The position numbers and the translations under genes were made by a program. Below, in pieces: positions 29,724-38,015 of a stretch of DNA of 38,015 bases. The DNA is from Bacillus testis. GTDB taxonomy: Bacteria > Bacillota > Bacilli > Bacillales > DSM-1321. The first letter of the stretch is position 1; each line of letters begins with the position of its first letter. Under the pieces are notes generated by a model. That model was not told the DNA's origin, did no database searches, and saw only the letters and a program-made list of their open reading frames with translations. The stretch spans positions 1,217,189 to 1,255,203 of the forward strand of contig NZ_LN851186.1 in assembly GCF_001243895.1 (NCBI RefSeq), read 5' to 3'.

Positions 29724-30689
29724 ATGATTACTTTTAAACATGTCACGAAGAGTTATGAAGATGGCACCAAAGCAGTGGATAGCCTCAATTTTACGATTGA
29801 AAAAGGCGAATTTTTTGTGCTGATTGGCCCCAGTGGTTGCGGCAAAACGACAACGCTTAAGATGGTGAACCGGCTGATTGAGCGGACAAGCGGGGAAATC
29901 ACCCTTAACGGGAAAGACATACAGGATTATGACATACATGAACTGCGCTGGGATATCGGATATGTACTTCAGCAGATTTCATTGTTTCCTCATATGACAA
30001 TCGGCGAAAATATCGCCGTCGTACCCGAACTGAAGAAATGGGATAAAAATAAAGTGAATAAGCGGGTGGAGGAATTGTTGGTTATGGTAGGGCTAGACCC
30101 CGACCGCTACCGCCACAAAAAACCGAGCGAGCTATCAGGAGGAGAACAGCAAAGAATCGGAGTAGCCAGAGCACTGGCAGCTGATCCGGCGCTGATTCTG
30201 ATGGATGAACCATTCAGTGCACTTGATCCCATTAGCAGGGAAAAACTCCAGGAAGATATGCTCCACCTGAAGCGCGCCATACATAAAACGATCATCTTTG
30301 TTACACATGATATACAAGAAGCCTTAAAATTAGGGGATCGTATCTGTGTCATGAAAGAAGGGGCAATCGAACAAATTGGAACGCCGCACGACATTCTTCA
30401 CGCTCCTGTGAATTCATTTGTTTCAGGATTTATCGGAGTCCATCGCGGTTTGCCAAAAGAACCGGCGATTGCAGAGTATATGGAGAGAGGCCCGATTCTT
30501 GCTGAGGAGGCGGCTTCATTAAACAAGATTCCTGTCGATGCCGATTTTTCGGAAGCATTGAACTTGTTGCTCAATCATGAATCGATCGCCATTGTCGATG
30601 CTGGTGCGATCATCGGTACTTTATCGCGTAAGGATGTCATTCGGCTTCTGGCCAATCAGCAGAGTGGGGGAGGTGCCGTCCGTGGATGA
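29724..30689 (+). CDS. ABC transporter ATPase, osmoprotectant/ergothioneine type
   Basis: This 321-aa ATP-binding subunit energises import by the permease fusion encoded next. Walker A is GPSGCGKTT (35-43), the Q-loop is in VLQQISLFPH, the signature is LSGGEQQR (about 136), Walker B is LILMDEP with DPISR after it, and the switch His is in FVTHDIQEA. The C-terminus (about 270-310) looks like a short CBS-like regulatory part (HESIAIVDAGAIIGTLSR). The family includes OpuCA/ProV and the ergothioneine ATPase EgtV (Listeria BilEA); the sequence alone does not choose between them. AAGGGAGA precedes the ATG. It overlaps the next gene by 8 bp. Confidence 0.9.
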   Translation: MITFKHVTKSYEDGTKAVDSLNFTIEKGEFFVLIGPSGCGKTTTLKMVNRLIERTSGEITLNGKDIQDYDIHELRWDIGYVLQQISLFPHMTIGENIAVVPELKKWDKNKVNKRVEELLVMVGLDPDRYRHKKPSELSGGEQQRIGVARALAADPALILMDEPFSALDPISREKLQEDMLHLKRAIHKTIIFVTHDIQEALKLGDRICVMKEGAIEQIGTPHDILHAPVNSFVSGFIGVHRGLPKEPAIAEYMERGPILAEEAASLNKIPVDADFSEALNLLLNHESIAIVDAGAIIGTLSRKDVIRLLANQQSGGGAVRG

Positions 30690-32199
30690 ATTTTTGGATG
30701 TCTTTGCTGAAAGACAGGGGCAATTAGGAAGCGCCCTGCTCCAGCATATCCAACTATCTTTTATCTCACTGCTCATCGCGGTCATAATAGCCATTCCGCT
30801 GGGGATCTATTTAACCAAGAAGCCAAGGATAGCGGAAGGCATTATTGGCATAACGGCTGTACTGCAGACAATACCTTCCTTGGCACTGCTCGGATTGCTT
30901 ATTCCTCTGTTCGGAATCGGGAAGGTTCCCGCCATTATCGCGCTCGTTGTCTATGCGCTTCTGCCGATATTAAGGAATACATATACGGGCATCAAGGAAG
31001 TCGATCCTTCACTTATTGAAGCAGCCCGTGCCATGGGCATGAACAACACGAAAAGAATGATGAAAGTTGAATTGCCATTGGCTATGCCGGTCATTATGGC
31101 CGGGATACGAACTGGTATGGTTCTGATTGTCGGCACAGCCACACTCGCTGCATTGATTGGTGCTGGCGGGCTTGGAGAAATCATCCTCCTTGGCATCGAC
31201 CGCAACGACACGGCATTGATTATTTTAGGTGCGATCCCGACTGCGCTGCTTGCCATTTTGATTGATTTTATTCTTCGCCGTTTTGAGAAGCTGTCTTTTA
31301 AAACGGCATTGGCATCGATCGCCGCATTAGTAGTCGTGGTGGCATTGGCGATTGGCATTCCTTATTTGTCTAAAGGAACGGATGATAAAATTGTCATTGC
31401 TGGGAAACTGGGTTCAGAGCCTGAAATCCTTATTAATCTATATAAAGAGTTAATCGAGGCAGATACAGATTATTCAGTTGAACTAAAGCCGGGTTTAGGA
31501 AAGACGTCGTTTGTGTTCAATGCCTTGAAATCAGGCAGCATAGATATCTACCCGGAATTCACCGGTACAGCCATTACTGAATTCTTGAAAGAAAACGCAA
31601 CAAGCACAGACGCTAAAGACGTGTATAACCAAGCACGTGCGGGCCTTAAGAAAACATTCAATATGGAGCTGCTTAAACCGATGGAATACAATAACACGTA
31701 TGCAATTGGTGTAAGCAAAACGGTTGCGGAGCAGTATGGTTTAGAGAAGCTATCAGACTTGAAAGCATATGAAAATCAATTAAAGGCAGGATTCACCCTC
31801 GAATTCTCAGACCGTGAAGACGGTTATAAAGGCATCAAGAAAAAGTATGGCATTGAATTTGCCCATTTGAAAACCATGGAACCTAAGCTTCGGTACCGTG
31901 CCGTGAAAATAGGGGACATCGATATAGTCGATGCCTATTCAACTGACAGCGAATTGCGCCAGTATAAATTGAAGGTGCTTAAGGATGATCTCCATCTTTT
32001 CCCTCCATATCAGGGAGCTCCCCTGCTGAAGGAAGAGACGTTGGAAAAATACCCAGACTTAAAGAAAGCATTGAATAAATTGTCAGGTAAAATCACGGAT
32101 GATGAAATGCGGCAAATGAATTATGAAGTGAATGTGAATGGAAAGAGCCCAGCAGAGGTGGCCAAGGCCTATCTGCAAAAGGAAAAATTAATTAAGTAG
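30682..32199 (+). CDS. Fused ABC permease/substrate-binding protein, OpuC/EgtU class
   Basis: This 505-aa protein joins two transport parts. Residues 1-about 210 hold five or six TM helices with the permease EAA loop DPSLIEAARAMGMNN. After a further TM anchor at about 218-238 comes an extracellular OpuAC-type binding domain (about 242-505; DKIVIAGKLGSEPEILINLY as DKIVIAGKLGSEPE onward). The GTG start at 30682 follows GGGGGAGGTG by 7 nt and overlaps the ATPase stop, so translation is coupled. Fusion with this length fits EgtU ergothioneine importers (BilEB in Listeria) as well as fused betaine/choline systems. The ligand needs structural comparison. Confidence 0.88.
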   Translation: MDEFLDVFAERQGQLGSALLQHIQLSFISLLIAVIIAIPLGIYLTKKPRIAEGIIGITAVLQTIPSLALLGLLIPLFGIGKVPAIIALVVYALLPILRNTYTGIKEVDPSLIEAARAMGMNNTKRMMKVELPLAMPVIMAGIRTGMVLIVGTATLAALIGAGGLGEIILLGIDRNDTALIILGAIPTALLAILIDFILRRFEKLSFKTALASIAALVVVVALAIGIPYLSKGTDDKIVIAGKLGSEPEILINLYKELIEADTDYSVELKPGLGKTSFVFNALKSGSIDIYPEFTGTAITEFLKENATSTDAKDVYNQARAGLKKTFNMELLKPMEYNNTYAIGVSKTVAEQYGLEKLSDLKAYENQLKAGFTLEFSDREDGYKGIKKKYGIEFAHLKTMEPKLRYRAVKIGDIDIVDAYSTDSELRQYKLKVLKDDLHLFPPYQGAPLLKEETLEKYPDLKKALNKLSGKITDDEMRQMNYEVNVNGKSPAEVAKAYLQKEKLIK

Positions 32200-32235
32200 T
32201 TGATTCATAAATGAATAGCGATTGTTTTCATGTAC

Positions 32236-32264
32236 AAAAGCCATGGATCCATTCCATGGCTTTT
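32236..32264. terminator. Bidirectional terminator between transporter and SDR genes
   Basis: AAAAGCCATGGA (32236-32247) and TCCATGGCTTTT (32253-32264) form a perfect 12-bp stem with TCCAT loop between convergent genes. Confidence 0.85.
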
Positions 32265-32277
32265 GCTATGTATCTAT

Positions 32278-33060
32278 CTAATTAAAAAGCATGCCACCAT
32301 CGATGATGACTGATTGGCCTGTCATATAATTGGAATCGGAAGAAGCCAAGTGCGATACAAAATGAGCGACATCCTCAGGCGTTTGCGTCCGTCCTAAGGC
32401 AATTCCTTCTGAGTATGCTTTGAAGGCCCCTCCTTTTTCAACGTCCATGTACGGGCATAGGCATTCGTCAAGATAGGCCCACATATCGGTACCGACAATC
32501 CCTGGACAATAGGCATTGACCGTGATTCCGTAGGGCGCAAATTCCTGGGCTGCTGTTTGCGTCAACCCCCGTATGGCGAATTTAGTTGCTGAATAAGCGC
32601 CGAGTAGACTGAATCCTTTATGTGCAGCGATGCTTGCCGCATTGATGATTTTTCCGCTGCCTTGTTTCTTCATTTGTTCTGCGGCTGCTTGCATACCGTA
32701 AACTGTGCCGAAAACATTTACGTGAAAAATCTTCTCTAAATCATCAGGGGTGATTTCCAGAATGGAACCGACTTGGGCGATCCCTGCATTGGATACATAA
32801 ACATCTATGCGTCCGAAGAGTTGAACCGTCTGCTCAACAAGAGAAAAGACATCCTCTCTTTTGCTAACGTCCCCCTGAATGGCTTTTGCCATATGAGTTC
32901 CGCTTGATTCTATGATTTCCTTTTCGACGTGTTTAGCCTTATCGATGTCCACATCATTGAGTACGACGGTAAATCCATCCTTAGAAAGACGATGGGCAAT
33001 ACCTCTGCCGATGCCGGACCCAGCTCCGGTCACAACCGCCACCTGTTTGGTCGCATTCAT
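32278..33060 (-). CDS. SDR, diacetyl reductase/2,3-butanediol dehydrogenase-like
   Basis: This classical SDR of 260 aa has TGAGSGIG at 11-18, Asp36 for NAD, SNAG at 90-93, Ser143, Tyr156 and Lys160 (YSATK). The run [20 protein letters not shown] and the segment [11 protein letters not shown] match BudC/ButA enzymes that reduce diacetyl or acetoin to 2,3-butanediol. The C-terminal region after TDMW is typical as well. The exact stereochemistry is unknown and other polyols are possible. GGAGTAG precedes the ATG. It is monocistronic; no acetolactate genes are in the window. Confidence 0.85.
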   Translation of the reverse strand: MNATKQVAVVTGAGSGIGRGIAHRLSKDGFTVVLNDVDIDKAKHVEKEIIESSGTHMAKAIQGDVSKREDVFSLVEQTVQLFGRIDVYVSNAGIAQVGSILEITPDDLEKIFHVNVFGTVYGMQAAAEQMKKQGSGKIINAASIAAHKGFSLLGAYSATKFAIRGLTQTAAQEFAPYGITVNAYCPGIVGTDMWAYLDECLCPYMDVEKGGAFKAYSEGIALGRTQTPEDVAHFVSHLASSDSNYMTGQSVIIDGGMLFN

Positions 33061-33380
33061 ACAGAACCTACTCCTTTATTCTGAAAATATATTATATTAA
33101 AATATTATCAAAATATTTGGTTAAATACAATATTGCACCTTATACCAAATAGGAAAAGAAAACTATTTAACTGACTTAACCGTTTAAATAAGTGGTAACT
33201 AAAAAATATGTCTAGCATGCTAGTTCAAAAAACTTCCAAATAAGAACTTGATGCATCCATCCTTACAATCTCTTATAATTAGAAACCAATGGTATTTTTC
33301 TATAATAAATATATGAATATAATTATAGTAAGGGTGGATTTTTTCACTAACATAAAATGCAATGGGGGAAAGCAACAACG
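33061..33380. other. AT-rich divergent gap with palindrome
   Basis: The 320-bp gap between divergent genes is very AT-rich, with several ATATT runs at 33085-33130 that could serve the SDR promoter. It contains the perfect 12-bp palindrome CTAGCATGCTAG (33212-33223). I see no gene, RNA or repeat copy. Confidence 0.4.
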
Positions 33381-34787
33381 ATGTGGCGCAATGGATTAAT
33401 TAGCATCATGACCATTATGGTCGCAATAATTTTGATCGGGTGCAGCTTAGCGAAAGGGCACCAAACATTTGAAGTCAAGGAATCCATAGAGACTTCTGAT
33501 TTTAAGGGCATTGATATTATGACCGAAGAGGGCCATTCAGCTGATGCAACATATAAAGTACAGATGGTCCACACAGGGAATGAAACACTGAATGATCTCA
33601 TCTCGTCATATGTCGGGAAACATAAGCAGTTTTTTTTGGATGAAGTGGCGCAAAAAGGTTTAAAAGATGAAAAAAAAGAGAAATCATCGTTCAGCCTTGA
33701 AGCTAAACTAATGCATGTTTCCGATCGGTATATCAGCATCGAATATACCCGGAAAGAGAAGTTGCCCCAAAAGGAACCTATCTCTAGAATGGATACGATC
33801 ACATATGATTTAACTAAAAACAAACAGATACAAATGGAGGACTTGTTTTATAGACCTAACGGTTGGGAAAAGCTTGCCGAACAAACAAAGCTAAGTATTT
33901 TGAAGGATGAAGAGGCATTAAAAACATCAACTTACGAGCAAATTTCACAAGCATTCCAACATCCGGAGCGAGACTTGAAGAAATTCTCATTTACTCCAAA
34001 AGGGATGAATATATACCTTGATAATGGAAAAAAGGAAACTGAATACATATGCTTTCTTGCCTCCGAAAATTTAAAAGGAATTATGGAAGAAAACGATATT
34101 CCTCCTGTTTATCAGACAGCTGTTGATTCCCCAGAAGTATTGTCGGGTACTGTACAGCCGACTCCGCAAAATCTGCCATCTGCCGGGAAACTGATTGCCT
34201 TGACATTTGATGATGGCCCTCACATAACCCGGACGCCCCGCGTATTGGATGTATTGAAGAAGTACAATGCGAAAGCTACTTTTTTTGTATTGGGCGAGCA
34301 AGTTCAACAATATCCGGGAATTTTGCAGCGAATCTCGGCGGAAGGCCATGAAATCGGAAGCCATACGTGGGACCATAGCTTCCTTCCAAAGCTGGGACCA
34401 GTAGAAATGATGAGGCAAATCTATAAGACCTCAGAAGTGATCGCTAAAACAGCCGGCAAAAAGCCGACTGTGCTTAGGCCGCCTTATGGCGCTTTTAATG
34501 ACCAATTAGAAAGCCTGTTAGATGTGCCGATTGTCAATTGGTCTGTCGATACACTTGATTGGAAGCACAGCAATAGCCAAAGTGTCCTTCGGATTGTAAA
34601 AAGGGACGCCCGCCCTGGAAGCATCATCCTTATGCATGATATCCAGCAAGCAACGGTGGAGGCACTGGAAGAAATCTTGCTTTATTTACAAAGCCAAGAT
34701 TATCAATGTGTGACGGTGAGTGAATTGCTGGGTATCCAGGACCGTCAAGAAGACTTCGTAGGCCAGGTATTCTATGAAAAAGAATAA
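33381..34787 (+). CDS. Lipoprotein polysaccharide deacetylase, PdaC-like
   Basis: This 468-aa protein is exported and lipid-anchored. The N-terminus has a TM signal ending IILIGC, a lipobox with the Cys at about 21. Residues 30-250 resemble the DUF4163/DUF3298 domain pair seen in PdaC. A Pro-rich link follows, then a NodB domain (about 270-450) with TFDDGPH, HTWDH, RPPYG, the VDTLDW and LMHD motifs, all catalytic residues present. PdaC of B. subtilis deacetylates MurNAc or chitin oligomers and affects lysozyme resistance. I chose the ATG at 33381 after GGGGGAAAG; an ATG eight codons earlier is weaker. It is monocistronic. Confidence 0.88.
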   Translation: MWRNGLISIMTIMVAIILIGCSLAKGHQTFEVKESIETSDFKGIDIMTEEGHSADATYKVQMVHTGNETLNDLISSYVGKHKQFFLDEVAQKGLKDEKKEKSSFSLEAKLMHVSDRYISIEYTRKEKLPQKEPISRMDTITYDLTKNKQIQMEDLFYRPNGWEKLAEQTKLSILKDEEALKTSTYEQISQAFQHPERDLKKFSFTPKGMNIYLDNGKKETEYICFLASENLKGIMEENDIPPVYQTAVDSPEVLSGTVQPTPQNLPSAGKLIALTFDDGPHITRTPRVLDVLKKYNAKATFFVLGEQVQQYPGILQRISAEGHEIGSHTWDHSFLPKLGPVEMMRQIYKTSEVIAKTAGKKPTVLRPPYGAFNDQLESLLDVPIVNWSVDTLDWKHSNSQSVLRIVKRDARPGSIILMHDIQQATVEALEEILLYLQSQDYQCVTVSELLGIQDRQEDFVGQVFYEKE

Positions 34788-34798
34788 AGTGAAACTTT
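34784..34798 (+). repeat. Repeat-family left-end stub
   Basis: ATAAAGTGAAACTTT equals the left end of the repeat family and includes the stop codon of the PdaC-like gene. Nothing else of the element follows; a terminator begins at 34801. Confidence 0.45.
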
Positions 34799-34800
34799 CC

Positions 34801-34831
34801 AATCCCGCAGCGAATAAGCAGCGGGATTTTT
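34801..34831 (+). terminator. Terminator of the PdaC-like gene
   Basis: AATCCCGC (34801-34808) pairs with GCGGGATT (34821-34828), followed by TTT. Confidence 0.8.
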
Positions 34832-34949
34832 GATCCCATTAAATACTGACTAAAAATAATCATCTAAAATTTTAGGCTTCCGCCGGGACAAATTGCGAAA
34901 GGAAAGGGCCAGGAATATAGTGAATATGTAATCTCAGGGAGGGATATTT

Positions 34950-35420
34950 TTGAAGCAGCTTGCTTGGCACGAAACGTTAGAGCTTCATGAACTGATTGCT
35001 TCACAAGCAAATCAGCTGATGGCACTTAAGAAAAATCTGGGCGCCATCACCGATCCGAAACTCAAGAAGTTATATGAAAAAGCGATTAATCAAATGGAAA
35101 AAAACTTGCGTGAATTGCTATCTTTCATTCCTTTGGCGCCTCAGCCGAGAGAAGACGACGACAGGGACAGTCAAACCGGATTCCAGGCCGGAAGTCTCTT
35201 GGGCATGTCCAAGGGATTGATCAGATCCTATGCCGGCGCCATAATGGAAACAGCCACCCCTCAATTAAGGATGGTGATGAAAAATCATTTGAATAATGCC
35301 ATCGATCTTCATTGGGATGTTTTCCAGTTCATGTATGAAAAAGGATATTATCCTGCATACCAATTGGATGCTCTATTGAAAAATGATGTCGATAATGCGG
35401 GCAAAGCATTGAATATGTAA
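34950..35420 (+). CDS. CotF-like spore coat protein
   Basis: This 156-aa protein has the Coat F domain: KQLAWHETLELHELIASQ at the start, helical stretches, and the mid-to-late HLNNAIDLHWDVFQFMYEKG ending in YYPAYQLDALLKND. Such proteins have a four-helix ferritin-like shape and are found in the spore coat. An acidic linker PREDDDRDSQ divides the two halves. The TTG start follows AGGGAGGG. The length is close to B. subtilis CotF (160 aa). It is monocistronic with its own terminator; mother-cell expression is expected but no sigma-K promoter is evident. Confidence 0.85.
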   Translation: MKQLAWHETLELHELIASQANQLMALKKNLGAITDPKLKKLYEKAINQMEKNLRELLSFIPLAPQPREDDDRDSQTGFQAGSLLGMSKGLIRSYAGAIMETATPQLRMVMKNHLNNAIDLHWDVFQFMYEKGYYPAYQLDALLKNDVDNAGKALNM

Positions 35421-35425
35421 TTGTA

Positions 35426-35461
35426 AAAAAGCATCCTTCCCAATCGGGAAACATGCTTTTT
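35426..35461. terminator. Terminator between CotF-like and DinB-like genes
   Basis: AAAAAGCATCC-TTCCC pairs with GGGAA-ACATGCTTTTT over AATC, with two mismatches. Convergent genes flank it, and both sides have T-runs. Confidence 0.85.
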
Positions 35462-35491
35462 GCAACGGTCCAAAGAACTGGTTTGTCTGCT

Positions 35492-35956
35492 TTAGGCCGT
35501 TTTATTGATAATCTGTTCTATTTCCTTCTTATGATTATAATCATGCTGTATAAGTTCGGCAAAATAGTCGGAAAGAGTTTTGGAAGGATCCATCGGGAAC
35601 GGTTCAGTGAAACGGTGTTCCGGCAACATGACAAGTAAGGCCAAGAAGCGCTGGCGGACGATAATAAAACGATCAATCAGTTCAGATTTGCTTAATCCGT
35701 AAAGCGTTTCTTTCGCTTTACGTGTTAGGGTGCTTGAATCAATTTCTACTTGAGGGAGAGGCTGATTCTTCACTAAATAAGGCAAGCGGTAGGTGACGAG
35801 AAAATGATCCAATGAGTTCAGTCTGGCAACCAAGTGGGCCACACGGTTGTCCTCCTCTTGGATTCGTTTGGGCCAAATCTGCTTTGAGACGTTTTTTAAT
35901 GAACTTACCCATTGGATGAAGTGCTGTTTTTCTTTTATGATTGTGAGTTTGTCCAT
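35492..35956 (-). CDS. DinB-like four-helix protein
   Basis: This 154-aa protein has the DinB/YfiT-like four-helix fold pattern: a first helix with AHLVARLNSLDHFL, and a last HDYNHKKEIEQI with two His of the usual three-His metal site; the first metal His is probably in AHLVARL. Members are thiol-dependent transferases or have unknown roles; the reaction here is unknown. GGAGG precedes the ATG on the minus strand. It is monocistronic and converges with the CotF-like gene. Confidence 0.8.
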   Translation of the reverse strand: MDKLTIIKEKQHFIQWVSSLKNVSKQIWPKRIQEEDNRVAHLVARLNSLDHFLVTYRLPYLVKNQPLPQVEIDSSTLTRKAKETLYGLSKSELIDRFIIVRQRFLALLVMLPEHRFTEPFPMDPSKTLSDYFAELIQHDYNHKKEIEQIINKTA

Positions 35957-36091
35957 TGCAAAACCTCCTGTGAAAAAGTAAAACTTCTGTCAGCTTAGAT
36001 AAATGAATAAAATAGATAAGAGCGACCATTTAAGCCAACTTGAGAATTATAACAAAACATAGGAGTGGTGGGCATTAATTTGCTTGCACAC

Positions 36092-36122
36092 AAAAAACAT
36101 AGCCCCGCTGGCTATGTTTTTT
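36092..36122. terminator. Terminator of the sulP-arsR operon
   Basis: AAAAAACATAGCC and GGCTATGTTTTTT form a 13-bp stem over CCGCT, with T-runs in both directions. It ends 25 bp after the arsR stop. Confidence 0.9.
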
Positions 36123-36147
36123 GTTATTATCCATTGTATAACATTGT

Positions 36148-36471
36148 TTATTTGCTGACGGAATCAAGCATCTGAATGGCATCGATTAAATGATTGCTGA
36201 ATATTTTCTTGGCCACATCCAATAATTCAACAATCATGGGATCGCGTAGTGAATAGACAACCTTATTGCCTTCTTTTCGGCTGATGACTATGTTTTTGCT
36301 GCGTAAGACCATCAACTGCTGGGAAACAGCCGAACCTTCACTGCCAATCAAGGTTTGAAGCTCATTTACATTTTTTTCGCCGCTGGAAAGCAGCTCAAGG
36401 ATACGGATCCGGAGCGGATGGGCTAAAGCTTTGAAAAAATCTGCTTTAAACTGTTGCATCTCTAAGTTCAT
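36148..36471 (-). CDS. ArsR/SmtB family winged-helix regulator without cysteines
   Basis: This 107-aa dimeric repressor type has the family start FFKALAHPLRIRILELLSS, the recognition helix SAVSQQLMVLRSKNIV and the wing RKEGNKVVYSLRD. It has no Cys at all, so a thiolate metal site of the ArsR/CadC type is excluded; His/Asp sites in the last helix (SNHLIDAIQMLD) are possible. The ATG at 36471 lies inside the end of the SulP gene, and the ribosome site GGAGGT is formed by SulP codons, so translation is coupled. It probably controls the operon, perhaps sensing the transported anion or a derived signal. Confidence 0.9.
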   Translation of the reverse strand: MNLEMQQFKADFFKALAHPLRIRILELLSSGEKNVNELQTLIGSEGSAVSQQLMVLRSKNIVISRKEGNKVVYSLRDPMIVELLDVAKKIFSNHLIDAIQMLDSVSK

Positions 36472-38015
36472 GTTCTACCTCCACCTTTGCTTGCGGCACT
36501 CTTGCAGTCGATCTCTCGCAGCATTCTGTAAATGCAAAGTGCTTACAGTGCCTGCACATGTCACTGTTCACTACTTGCATTCCATGCGAAATGGCGCTTT
36601 GTGTATCTGGAAAGATATGCTCGGGTCCGATTTCTTCATAAAGGCCTGTCCGTTTCACTATTTCAAGAGGTTGGTCGCTTAGTCCGGAAACGATGACTTG
36701 GCACTGTTTTTTCTTCAATTGTTTCCATATATTCTTTAAATTATTTGCACCCGTCGTATCAAGATAGATAACTTTGTTCATTTTCAAAAGAACGACTTTG
36801 GGAGCCAAGTGAATGGTGTCAAACACACGGTAGACGAATGTTTCGGCCGCACCGAAAAAGAGAGAGCCTTCTATTTCAAAAACGGATATCTGCGGACAAT
36901 AATGGGAATCAGACACAGCGGCGGCCGTCAATTTGCCTCCGTCCTTTGTGTGGTCAGGGAGCACATGGTTCACTCTGAATAATTCGCTCATCCGTTTGAC
37001 GAATAGGATGGCTGCCAGCAATAATCCGACTTCCACAGCCACGGTCAAATTAACGAACACGGTTAATAGGAAGGTGAGCATGAGAACGATTGAATCGCCA
37101 GTTTTTGTTTTTAAAATTGCAATGAATTCTTTTCGTTCGCTCATATTCCAAGCCACTACCATCAGAACAGGCGCCATCGAAGCAAGTGGAATCAGTGAGG
37201 CATATGGGGCAAGAACCAAGAGTGTGATCAATACAACAATCCCATGGATAACCCCGGCGACTCTAGTTTGGGCGCCACTCTTTACGTTCGTCGCCGTCCG
37301 GGCGATTGCTCCGGTCGCTGGAATGCCTCCGAATAAAGGAACAACCATATTCGCAATTCCCTGTCCGATCAGTTCTTTATTGCTGTTATGCCGCGTATCG
37401 GTCATGCCATCGGCTACAACTGCCGACAATAATGATTCGATAGCGCAAAGCATAGCAATGGTGAATGCGGGGCGAATCAATTCGACTACTTCGGAAAATG
37501 AAACAGAAAAGAAGGAGACCTGCGGTAAATGATTAGGGATTTCGCCGTATGATGAGCCGATGGTTGCTGCCTGCCCTCCGAAAAACAGGGTAGCCACAGC
37601 CGTTGAAACAAGGATGCCTATTATAGCGCCCGGCACCTTTGGAAAAATCTTAGGCGTCACGATAATCGTCGCCAGACAGATCAAAGCGGTGACTATACTG
37701 TATACATTGAATGTCGGCAGGTGGGCTATAATTTGCTCAATATTCTCGTGGAATAATTCCTTGTTGACAACGCCTTCCAAGCCTAAAAACTTGGAGATCT
37801 GCCCGGTGAATATAGTGACCGCAATACCGGCAGTAAAACCGATGATGACCGGGCGGGGGATATACTTAATAAGAACGCCAAGCTTGCATATTCCCATTAA
37901 AACAAGCATGAGGCCCGCCATAAAGCCCGCTACTAAAAGCCCTTTGTAGCCATAAGAGGCGGTTATGGCAAAAAGCAACGGAATAAAGGCGCCTGTTGGG
38001 CCGGCAATTTGGAAA
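36446..38015 (-). CDS. SulP family anion transporter with STAS domain (partial)
   Basis: The gene runs off the right edge, so the N-terminus is missing; the frame stays open to the edge and reads AGPTGAFIP there, a usual SulP helix. About 520 residues are seen. The transport part has PRPVIIGFTAGIA and the GGIPATGAIARTATNV signature. A cytosolic STAS domain (about residues 360-470) follows, with VIYLDTTGANNL. After STAS comes a cysteine-rich tail MCRHCKHFAFTECCERS, unusual in SulP proteins and possibly metal- or thiol-responsive. The family moves sulfate, bicarbonate or other anions. It overlaps arsR by 26 bp and is the first gene of that operon. Confidence 0.9.
   Translation of the reverse strand, partial: FQIAGPTGAFIPLLFAITASYGYKGLLVAGFMAGLMLVLMGICKLGVLIKYIPRPVIIGFTAGIAVTIFTGQISKFLGLEGVVNKELFHENIEQIIAHLPTFNVYSIVTALICLATIIVTPKIFPKVPGAIIGILVSTAVATLFFGGQAATIGSSYGEIPNHLPQVSFFSVSFSEVVELIRPAFTIAMLCAIESLLSAVVADGMTDTRHNSNKELIGQGIANMVVPLFGGIPATGAIARTATNVKSGAQTRVAGVIHGIVVLITLLVLAPYASLIPLASMAPVLMVVAWNMSERKEFIAILKTKTGDSIVLMLTFLLTVFVNLTVAVEVGLLLAAILFVKRMSELFRVNHVLPDHTKDGGKLTAAAVSDSHYCPQISVFEIEGSLFFGAAETFVYRVFDTIHLAPKVVLLKMNKVIYLDTTGANNLKNIWKQLKKKQCQVIVSGLSDQPLEIVKRTGLYEEIGPEHIFPDTQSAISHGMQVVNSDMCRHCKHFAFTECCERSTARVPQAKVEVEHELRDATV

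Overview
The window is chromosomal DNA from an endospore-forming, low-to-moderate GC Bacillota, most likely Bacillaceae or a close Bacillales relative. The evidence is a 49-aa SspO spore protein (2441-2590), a CotF-type coat protein (34950-35420), the RNA polymerase recycling factor HelD (13524-15863), YwbE, TTG/GTG starts with strong GGAGG ribosome sites, and many short rho-independent terminators. I see no rRNA, tRNA, prophage, CRISPR array or transposase gene.

Layout. 1-6.7 kb: a catalase behind a PerR-like box, sspO, a divergent short-chain dehydrogenase (SDR)/TetR pair, an MFS exporter with a palindromic operator, and a Nudix hydrolase. 6.7-10.4 kb: a KstD-like FAD dehydrogenase and a CoxG-type SRPBCC protein, lying between a decayed 3' fragment of a cysteine synthase gene and an intact cysteine synthase gene in the same orientation. 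10.6-16 kb: an SDR, an Ogt-type DNA repair methyltransferase, an orphan AmiS/UreI channel, ywbE and helD. 16.3-19.6 kb: an accessory-looking, AT-rich stretch with an orphan HipA-like kinase, a leaderless NodB deacetylase divergent from a family-2 glycosyltransferase, and small unknown proteins. 19.7-26.4 kb: a complete arginine deiminase operon, arcA-arcB-arcD-arcC, followed by arcR (Crp/Fnr) and a YgbA-like protein, with a Crp/Fnr-type box and a cre-like palindrome before arcA. 26.8-29.5 kb: a Cache-domain chemoreceptor and two unknown small genes. 29.7-33 kb: an ABC ATPase plus a fused permease/substrate-binding protein (glycine betaine/ergothioneine class) and a BudC-like SDR. 33.4-38 kb: a PdaC-like lipoprotein deacetylase, the CotF-like protein, a DinB-fold protein, and a translationally coupled sulP-arsR operon cut by the right edge.

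How the genes work together. The arc genes form one pathway: arginine uptake/ornithine export (ArcD), arginine to citrulline (ArcA), citrulline to carbamoyl phosphate and ornithine (ArcB), and ATP formation (ArcC), probably switched on by ArcR without oxygen and damped by CcpA. Most other units look like independent stress, envelope or transport cassettes.

The most striking non-coding feature is a family of about eleven diverged, multi-hairpin intergenic repeats (full length about 120-160 bp) plus two stubs. Several end 14-37 nt before the start codon of the following gene, so they would sit in its 5' leader. I know of no function for them and consider them the best candidate in the window for something undescribed.
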